The position numbers were made by a program, and so were the translations under genes. 38,169 bases of DNA from Candidatus Bipolaricaulota bacterium. Lineage in GTDB: Bacteria; Bipolaricaulota; Bipolaricaulia; UBA7950; UBA9294. Below the pieces are notes generated by a model. That model had not been told where the DNA came from, made no database searches, and saw only the letters and a list, made by a program, of their open reading frames with translations. Positions 33,093 through 38,169 of the stretch are shown in pieces. Each line of letters begins with the position of its first letter. Position 1 is the first letter of the stretch. The DNA lies in NCBI GenBank assembly GCA_030606565.1, contig JAUWGE010000014.1, forward strand, positions 1 through 38,169. The letters run 5' to 3'.

Positions 33093-33401
33093 TTATCTCC
33101 GATGCTTGGGGCCTGGCTTTCGCTTGCGGAGGAAGCGACCTGTTAGCGCCTCGGCTAGATTCACGAACGACTCACCTCCCAACGGCCGGTCAGTGCGGGT
33201 GTGGAGCCGTAGTTCCTCAATCTCATCGGGTTGGGAGGAAAGGAACGCTTTCCAGTCATCAATTTCCGCAAGTGGGCCCAGACTGTGCACAAGAGGATCT
33301 TTCTCCATGAGTCCCATCGACCACCGTGCGCTGGACCATTGATAGTCCCACGGCGAAGCCACCAGACCAGCACGAACCCTATGGCAGCGTCTTTTGGTCA
33401 C
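33093..33401 (-). pseudogene. RAYT (REP-associated tyrosine transposase) C-terminal remnant
   Basis: Reads VRAGLVASPWDYQWSSARW, then WKAFLSSQPDEIEELRLHTR and the C-terminal RPLGGESFVNLAEALTGRF, a hallmark of RAYT proteins of about 230 residues. Only about the last 100 residues are present; the HUH and Tyr motifs are gone. Just upstream on the same strand a short frame with a GAGGAGGA site reads RPRQRIKVGEPGELYLKC, which resembles a RAYT N-terminus (PGxLYH.. pattern). The middle of the gene was probably deleted, with the frame broken. Confidence 0.75.
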
Positions 33402-33590
33402 ACGTCACCACGGAACGGCGAACGAACGCATTTTAGGTACAGTTCCCCGGGCTCTCCGACCTTGATGCGCTGTCGGGGTCGGTCTCCGAACCCCGTCTCT
33501 CGCATCCCCATCTTCCTCCTCACAACCGTGGATCAAGACCGATTTTCATCTTATCCCTTGGTCCAGTTTTCGGGTGAAGATCTTTGACTC
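33395..33590. repeat. Diverged direct repeat, copy A
   Basis: Aligns with 34190-34505 in the same orientation. The best block, GCATCCCCATC.TCCTCCTC followed by CAA..GTG.ATCAAG.CCGATT and CTTATCCC.TGGTCCAGT, covers about 33505-33590. The rest (AACGAACGC, GGGCTCTCC, TGATGCGCT) aligns more loosely. Copy A also carries the possible RAYT 5' relic. Confidence 0.55.
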
Positions 33591-33609
33591 ACTGATCTAG
33601 AGACGCGCA

Positions 33610-33639
33610 TGGACAAGCCGCCGTCCTTGATGGTATACT
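33610..33639 (+). promoter_or_regulatory. Promoter of hicAB
   Basis: -35 TGGACA (33610-33615), 18-bp spacer, -10 TATACT (33634-33639), both 5 of 6. The expected start, seven nt after the -10, falls on the A of the hicA ATG (33646), implying a leaderless transcript. Confidence 0.6.
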
Positions 33640-33645
33640 CCGTGC

Positions 33646-33900
33646 ATGGGTGAGCACGAAAAGCTGTACGAGCATATCATACTTCGGCGCTCGGACGCGA
33701 ATGTCCCATTTACCGGGTTGCGTACACTTCTCAAGAGGCTCGGATTCAAGGAACGCATCAAGGGCGACCATCACATCTTCACGAGGAGCCACGTAGAAGA
33801 GATCCTCAATCTACAGCCGAAGAACGGCAAGGGCAAACCGTACCAGGTGAAGCAGGTGCGTGGAGTGATCCTGAAGTACAATCTCACCTTGGAGGATTGA
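33646..33900 (+). CDS. hicA: HicA-type mRNA interferase toxin
   Basis: 84 residues, small basic HicA fold (dsRBD-like). The catalytic His lies in the typical pattern as KGDHHIFTR. The C-terminal VKQVRGVILKYNL also fits. HicA cleaves mRNA when not bound by its antitoxin. It is placed before hicB as usual, and their coding regions are separated by two bases. There is no ribosome-binding site and the start is at the predicted transcription start. It lies in an accessory zone among transposase fragments. Confidence 0.88.
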   Translation: MGEHEKLYEHIILRRSDANVPFTGLRTLLKRLGFKERIKGDHHIFTRSHVEEILNLQPKNGKGKPYQVKQVRGVILKYNLTLED

Positions 33901-33902
33901 TC

Positions 33903-34115
33903 ATGAATACGAAGTACGAAATCATCATCTTCTGGAGCGCAGAGGACAATGCGTTCATTGCTGAGGTCCCAGAACTTCCAGGTTGCATGGCTGACGGCAA
34001 TAGTTATCAAGAGGCCCTTTCGAATGCCGAGCAGATCATTCAGGAATGGATCGATACTGCAAACGAATTGGGTAGATCCGTACCGGAACCAAGGGGACGA
34101 CTCGCTTACGCTTAG
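33903..34115 (+). CDS. hicB: HicB-type antitoxin, short form
   Basis: 70 residues from ATG 33903, two bases after the hicA TGA, with GGAGG seven nt upstream inside the end of hicA. It has the partial RNase H-like fold of HicB: YEIIIFWSAEDNAFIAEVPE, LPGCMADGNSYQEALSNAEQ. A separate DNA-binding domain (ribbon-helix-helix or HTH) is missing, so this short form may neutralise HicA without autorepression, or the promoter may be controlled by another protein. Confidence 0.88.
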   Translation: MNTKYEIIIFWSAEDNAFIAEVPELPGCMADGNSYQEALSNAEQIIQEWIDTANELGRSVPEPRGRLAYA

Positions 34116-34189
34116 GAGGGCAGGATTGGGTTCGTTCTTCCGGCCCAGCTCGTGGCAGGCAATTTGATGCGGAAGGGTCATACAGGCCA

Positions 34190-34505
34190 TCCATCACCAC
34201 GAAACCGCTAACGAACGCGTTCTGCATTCAGTCCCCCAGGCTCCAGAGAAGTCTAGAAACGCAGTTCTAGAGGGTGCTTTCAGATCTACTTCTTCCTGCC
34301 CGAAATCGCCCTAGTCTCGAACTCCCCATAGCAATGGCACTTAGCAGTTCCAGGATCGATCACTCAGGCTCTCCCGCCTAGATGCGCTTTCGATTTCGGT
34401 TTGCGAGGGTCTCGACTTCCGCATACCGATCCTCCTCCTCGCAACGTGAATCAAGGTCGATTCTCACCTTATCCCTGGTCCAGTCTTCGGGGTGAATGTC
34501 TGTCG
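34190..34505. repeat. Diverged direct repeat, copy B, with an internal insert
   Basis: Second copy of the 33395-33590 sequence, in the same orientation. Two parts align (about 34200-34250 and 34366-34505), separated by about 115 bp that contain a small perfect palindrome (TCTAGAA ... TTCTAGA, 34252-34271). The stretch 34116-34534 has no gene. On the minus strand, 34379-34505 reads HPEDWTRDKVRIDLDSRCEE and then stops, a coding relic at most. The two copies bracket hicAB. Confidence 0.55.
34230..34247 (+). repeat. Near-copy of the tRNA-Ala 3' end (possible attachment-site relic)
   Basis: AGTCCCCCAGGCTCCAGA matches 30235-30252 (T-arm end, acceptor arm and two flanking bases of tRNA-Ala) in 17 of 18 positions, in the same orientation. 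A small hairpin follows in both places. Tyrosine-integrase elements leave such copies, but no integrase gene lies in between. Confidence 0.4.
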
Positions 34506-34534
34506 TTGACATACGATTCCGTCAGTAGCTAACA

Positions 34535-36082
34535 GTCGAGGGAAAATGTCAGTCCGATGAAAGGACTGACGTTGAACCAGAAGGAGCAAGCAAGAGTGGA
34601 AACGTTGAATCGGGTGCTGGAGGGGCAGCTGCGAGTGAACGAGGCGGCAGTGGTACTTGGGGTAAGCGAACGTCATGCATGGCGAATCCTGGCGGCGTAT
34701 CGGAGGGAAGGAGCCGCTGCTGTTGCTCATGGGAACCGAGGCCGTCGACCAGCGAATGCAACCGCAGAAGATGTCAGGCGACAGGTGATTGAGCTGGCCC
34801 GCACGCGGTACGTGGGGGTGAACCACACACATCTCGCAGAACTGCTGGCAGAGAGGGAGGGGCTTATCCTGGGTCGATCTACTGTGCGAAACATCCTGAT
34901 GAGAGCCGGAATGGAAAGCCCACGGCGGCGCCGTCCTCCGCGTCATCGGGTACGCCGAAAGCGGCTCCCGCAGGAGGGGATGCTCGTGCAGATTGACGGC
35001 AGCGACCACGATTGGTTGGAAGACAGAGGGCCTCGAATGACGTTGCTCTTAGCGGTCGATGACGCCACTGGGACGGTCCCCGGGGCGCTCTTCCGCAGAC
35101 AGGAGGACAGCCACGGCTACTTCTGTCTGTTGTGGGCGATCATCGAACGCAAGGGGATCCCCCTGGCGTTGTACAGCGATCGCCACGGCGTCTTTTGGCA
35201 TATGCGCCGTTCGCGGAAGCTCGAGGAGGAGGAATCCGGAAGCAAGAGGAAACCAACCCAGTTCGGTCGAGCGATGCAGGATCTTGGAGTAGTCCAGGTA
35301 TTCGCTTGGAGCCCACAAGCGAAGGGGAGGGTGGAACGGGTAGCTGGGACGTTTCAGGATCGGTTGGTGACTGAGCTTCGCCTGGCTGGAGCGAGCACCC
35401 TGGAGGAGGCGAATCGCGTCCTGTGGGAGTATCTTCCCCGTTACAACGAGCGTTTTGGAGTGCCAGCAGCCCAGGATGGAAGTGCATACCGGCCACTGCC
35501 ACCTGGGCTGGAGTTGGCAGAGGTTCTATGCTTCAAACACCTCCGTAAGGTAGCCAGGGACAACACAGTGAAGTACAACTGGCAAACGTTGCAGCTTCTT
35601 CCCGGAGGCGATCGCCTCAGCTACGCGGGGATTGTGGTAGAAGTACGGGAGCGGTTGGACGGTCAGCTTTCGGTGGTCTACCAAGGCCGGGACATCCCGA
35701 CTCAGGAGGCGCCACCCCGCAGGAGCGTGCTGCATGATGGCAACAGGAACCAGGAGCACCATCTCTCGCCTGAGGGGGCACGTTTCACGGAGCGCGTAGC
35801 TGCGTTGCTGCCCAGTGCCGAGGATTCCGGCACACCGACGGTTCCGAAGAACCGAAGACCAACACCACGCATGCAAGCCTACTGGGACGCAGTACAGGAA
35901 GCGAAGAGCCGGGGCCTTTCGCTCCGTGCCATCGCCAGAGAGCTGGGCATCTCGCGCATCACAGTGACGAAGTACGCCAAGGCCACTAACCCGCCTGTGT
36001 ATGGTGGGGTCTATGCTCAAAGCGACAGAGACCGGAGACTGACAAAATCGCTTGTCAGTTCACCCTGACATTCTCCCTTGAC
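34535..36082 (+). mobile_element. ISNCY-type insertion sequence
   Basis: A transposase gene fills the unit. Imperfect terminal inverted repeats are GTCGAGGGAAAATGTCAG (34535-34552) and, reverse-complemented from 36065-36082, GTCAAGGGAGAATGTCAG, 16 of 18 identical. Several extra CTGAC/GTCAG words lie just inside both ends. A target-site duplication is not obvious. The unit is about 1.55 kb and looks intact. It is inserted between the hicAB repeat zone and the second TatT-like gene. Confidence 0.8.
34557..36068 (+). CDS. ISNCY-family DDE transposase
   Basis: 503 residues. An N-terminal HTH (LRVNEAAVVLGVSERHAWRI) is followed by an RNase H-type catalytic core with Asp147 (VQIDGSDHDW), Asp208 (LYSDRHGVF) and Glu260 (GRVERVAGTF), the DDE triad in order. 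The core ends near the YNERFGVPA region. Beyond the usual core there is a C-terminal segment with a second HTH-like helix pair (SLRAIARELGISRITVTKYA). The start ATG is five bases inside the left inverted repeat and lacks a clear ribosome-binding site. The frame is unbroken, so it may be active. Confidence 0.88.
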   Translation: MKGLTLNQKEQARVETLNRVLEGQLRVNEAAVVLGVSERHAWRILAAYRREGAAAVAHGNRGRRPANATAEDVRRQVIELARTRYVGVNHTHLAELLAEREGLILGRSTVRNILMRAGMESPRRRRPPRHRVRRKRLPQEGMLVQIDGSDHDWLEDRGPRMTLLLAVDDATGTVPGALFRRQEDSHGYFCLLWAIIERKGIPLALYSDRHGVFWHMRRSRKLEEEESGSKRKPTQFGRAMQDLGVVQVFAWSPQAKGRVERVAGTFQDRLVTELRLAGASTLEEANRVLWEYLPRYNERFGVPAAQDGSAYRPLPPGLELAEVLCFKHLRKVARDNTVKYNWQTLQLLPGGDRLSYAGIVVEVRERLDGQLSVVYQGRDIPTQEAPPRRSVLHDGNRNQEHHLSPEGARFTERVAALLPSAEDSGTPTVPKNRRPTPRMQAYWDAVQEAKSRGLSLRAIARELGISRITVTKYAKATNPPVYGGVYAQSDRDRRLTKSLVSSP

Positions 36083-36140
36083 AACAACAGAATGTCACGG
36101 CATCGGACCATTCCCAGACCATTGTGTTCCATCCGCATCC

Positions 36141-36169
36141 TTGGCAGAAGCTTGTCAGCCAGAGATAAT
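36141..36169 (+). promoter_or_regulatory. Promoter of the second TatT-like gene
   Basis: -35 TTGGCA (36141-36146), 17-bp spacer, -10 GATAAT (36164-36169), each with 5 of 6 matches. It lies outside the insertion sequence, so the gene has its own promoter. Confidence 0.6.
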
Positions 36170-36201
36170 AGCTCATCCATTCAACAAGAAGGAGCGGTCC
36201 T

Positions 36202-37068
36202 ATGATTCGTCTGTCTCGTTTGCTTGCGCTATGTTTGGCCATCCTCCTCGCATTGTCCACTGGGGTCGTTACCATTCTGGGAACGGATTCCCCGCCTGAC
36301 CTTATCGCCCAGGCCGACTTGGCCTACACAACACGATATCTTCAAGAGAGCATGGCTCAAGCCATCGCGCTCTACGAGGCGGTTCTGCCGGATCTGGACA
36401 CGCTGTCAGCTTGGTCTCAGGCGTACGTGCTCAATCGTCTGTCGCAGCTGTGCTACGAAGCCGCCATGTTCACCGAGGGGAACACGCCCGAGGACAAAGA
36501 GCTTTTCACCCAGGGCAAGGCGTACGGGTTCCAGAGTCTCCGGTTGAACGAGGAGTTCGTGGCCCACGAATCGAGCGGACTCGAGAAGGCCCTGTCGTAC
36601 GTCACCGACGACGCCGCGATGCACTGGACGGCGAACAACTGGGGGATGCTGTGCGGGATGAATCCGATTCAGGGACTGCTTCAGCAAGGCTCGGTCCTCG
36701 CCCTGTTTGCCCGCTGCGTCGAGCTGGATCCGGACTTCTGGGGCGGCAGTGCCGCCAGCGCGTTGGGTTCGCTTCTCATCATGGTGCCGAGACCGCTGGG
36801 TGGCGACGATGAAGCCGGCCTGGCGCTGGTCGAGGACTCGATCCTCATGGACCCTTCCTATCTGCACAATCGCATCATCCTCGCCGAGTATTGGGGCTTC
36901 ACATACGGCTACTTCGGCCAACTGACCGGCATTCGAGACGCCGAACTCATCGAGCGTGAACTGGCGCTCGTCCTCGAGGGCGAGATCGGCGACTGGCCGT
37001 TCTGGAACCGACAGGCCAAGATCGCGGCCGAGAGACTGCTTACACAATTGCGAGAAATTACGGATTGA
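36202..37068 (+). CDS. TatT-like TPR protein, second paralogue
   Basis: 288 residues with a hydrophobic leader (LLALCLAILLALSTGVVTIL) and no lipobox. It aligns with the protein at 2258-3172 along its length: SQAYVLNRLSQL versus SQAYVYNRLAQL, WTANNWGMLCGMNPIQGL versus WTADCWGTWLGYNPIEGL, DFWGGSAASALGSLL versus YFWGGSSHNGLGALL, and the common ending PFWN..AK. It is thus a diverged duplicate of the TRAP T-component family. Base composition appears more GC-rich than the first copy. AGGAG lies seven nt before the ATG. No transporter subunits are adjacent. Confidence 0.75.
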   Translation: MIRLSRLLALCLAILLALSTGVVTILGTDSPPDLIAQADLAYTTRYLQESMAQAIALYEAVLPDLDTLSAWSQAYVLNRLSQLCYEAAMFTEGNTPEDKELFTQGKAYGFQSLRLNEEFVAHESSGLEKALSYVTDDAAMHWTANNWGMLCGMNPIQGLLQQGSVLALFARCVELDPDFWGGSAASALGSLLIMVPRPLGGDDEAGLALVEDSILMDPSYLHNRIILAEYWGFTYGYFGQLTGIRDAELIERELALVLEGEIGDWPFWNRQAKIAAERLLTQLREITD

Positions 37069-37210
37069 GAATACGGCGCCGAAACTGTCGGCGCACGTTG
37101 CTGACCTTGCCCGCGCCCGGCCTCGTCTACGTGTCCTCAAGGTTTCCGGAGAGAATCCTCCCGGGTTGAGATGGCAAGGCAAATACGGAGTCTCATGCCG
37201 TCGGATTCCT
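37069..37210. other. Convergent intergenic stretch
   Basis: Gap between the TatT-like gene and the convergent sulfotransferase gene. CGGCGCCGAAACTGTCGGCG can fold weakly, but no T-run follows, and no ORF or terminator is clear. Confidence 0.3.
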
Positions 37211-38169
37211 CTAGCCGGAATCGGGGAGCGGCTCCAGGCGCTCGTACCCCCACGCCTCGAAGGCGTACGGCCAGTGCCGGTTGACCTTCGCGATGACGTC
37301 GCCGGCCAGTTCGTAGGCGTTCTTCTTGTAGTCGGCAACGGAATCGATGTACGAGCGGAAACCCGATTCCGCGGCGGCGAAGCCGGGCAAGCCCAACCCA
37401 TCATATACATGACGCAATTGGTCGAGGGGTGAGGCTTCGAGGTCCTCGAATCGGAGCTCCACGAGGTTGCCCGCCGGGATCAGCGATCGGTCGGCGAGGA
37501 ATCTACGCATGAGCCGGTCGTAGAACCGCAGAACGTGTGCTTCGACCCGGTCGGGTTCGATCTCCTGTAGCTGCGATCTCGGGAGCACGGTCTGGTGCAT
37601 GTGCAGCGTCGAGAGGAAGACCTGGTAGGGATTGCGATGGATGTGGATGAACTTGGCATCGGGGAAGAGCTCGAGCAGCGTCTGGATCCGTGCGGTGTGG
37701 GCGCAGTTCTTGACGACCAGTCGCTTTCCCCCGCTCGCCAGCGTAGCTTTGCGCAGGAGCGCCAGGTAGGTGGCGCTCCATTGGGCAAGGGCTGCTTCGG
37801 AAAGACCATCGAACAAGACATACCGCTCGAAGAAATACTGCGCCTGTCGCGGAAGCGAAAACGTGTGGACAAAGGAGTGCGCCGACAGGTTGGCCAGCGC
37901 GAACTCGTCCTCCTGCGGGGCGTCGAAAGCGAGCGGGATGTTGTCGATCAGCCGGGTGGGATAGCGCGCGTTCGCCTGCTTTGCGATGAACCGCTTGATC
38001 GCCCCCCGTCGCCGACGAGGCAGAAGCCCGGCGCCATGGCCTGGAACGTGGTCAGAGAACCGAGATTCTCGTCCTGACACATCAGGTTGTGTAGGTGCGT
38101 CGTGCCGCTTCGCCAGTGGCCGATGATGAAGATCGGAGAAGGATGAATCGACGTACCGCGGATCCTTCG
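37211..38169 (-). pseudogene. Sulfotransferase, frameshifted, 5' end beyond the window
   Basis: PAPS-dependent sulfotransferase. The N-terminal part, in one frame from the window edge, reads PIFIIGHWRSGTTHLHNLMC, the P-loop-like 5'-phosphosulfate site, then FQAMAPGFCLVGDGG. The remainder, in another frame, starts AIKRFIAKQANARYPTRLID and includes the second cofactor motif in KFIHIHRNPYQVFLSTLHMH. The switch is at the run of six C (38002-38007; G on the coding strand). A one-base error in that homopolymer, in the genome or in the assembly, explains it. The acceptor molecule is unknown. The region appears more GC-rich than most of the window. Confidence 0.8.

Noticed and set aside
36406-37410. 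334-codon ORF on the minus strand across the second TatT-like gene
   Set aside because: Antisense shadow in GC-rich DNA, with low-complexity Arg/Pro/Ser/Thr-rich translation; the plus-strand protein has a clear paralogue in the window.

Overview
The window (38,169 bp) reads as a chromosomal segment of a diderm bacterium of moderate-to-high GC. Outer-membrane beta-barrel proteins with C-terminal Phe, signal peptides and a PorV/FadL-like protein support an outer membrane. The gene order (metG / rplU-prp-rpmA-obg-nadD / infC-rpmI-rplT-glyQ-glyS / folB-folK-rng) and the gene content look like a deep-branching candidate lineage. My best guess is Bipolaricaulota/Acetothermia, but this is inference from gene style only.

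Layout. 1-4850: the N-terminus of a type IIG restriction-methylase, a gene-poor repeat stretch, a class III aminotransferase, a TatT-like TPR protein, an HpnA-type epimerase, a broken lipoprotein ORF and a stand-alone EF-Tu-domain-2-like protein. 4958-16075 (minus): tRNA-Val and a long translation/housekeeping run read from metG toward rng. Good sigma70-type promoters lie before metG, before rplU and before tRNA-Val. 16091-18193: a DMT permease gene with an in-frame stop, and a convergent MoaD / E1-like (MoeB/ThiF) pair. 18276-25258 (minus): a three-gene envelope operon of an S8 subtilase with a T9SS/FlgD-like C-terminal domain, a PorV-like outer-membrane protein, and a 1318-residue outer-membrane protein with a seven-repeat beta-propeller in its middle. 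25348-30250 (plus): a small unknown gene, a phosphohexomutase, leuS and tRNA-Ala. 30251-36082: an accessory region after the tRNA with a secreted TSP3/transglutaminase-like protein, RAYT transposase remnants, a hicAB toxin-antitoxin pair between diverged direct repeats, and an ISNCY-type insertion sequence. 36141-38169: a second TatT-like paralogue and a sulfotransferase gene split by a frameshift in a G6/C6 run.

The most promising candidate for an undescribed system is the 18276-25258 operon: a cargo-like protease with a type-A-like sorting tail, translationally coupled to a PorV-like protein and followed by a barrel-propeller protein. Other notable points are a probable AUA start codon on infC, a Prp homologue that has lost both catalytic residues beside an L27 with no extension to cleave, an RNase G that ends just before the zinc-link, a split methionyl-tRNA synthetase, and several other probable non-canonical start codons.
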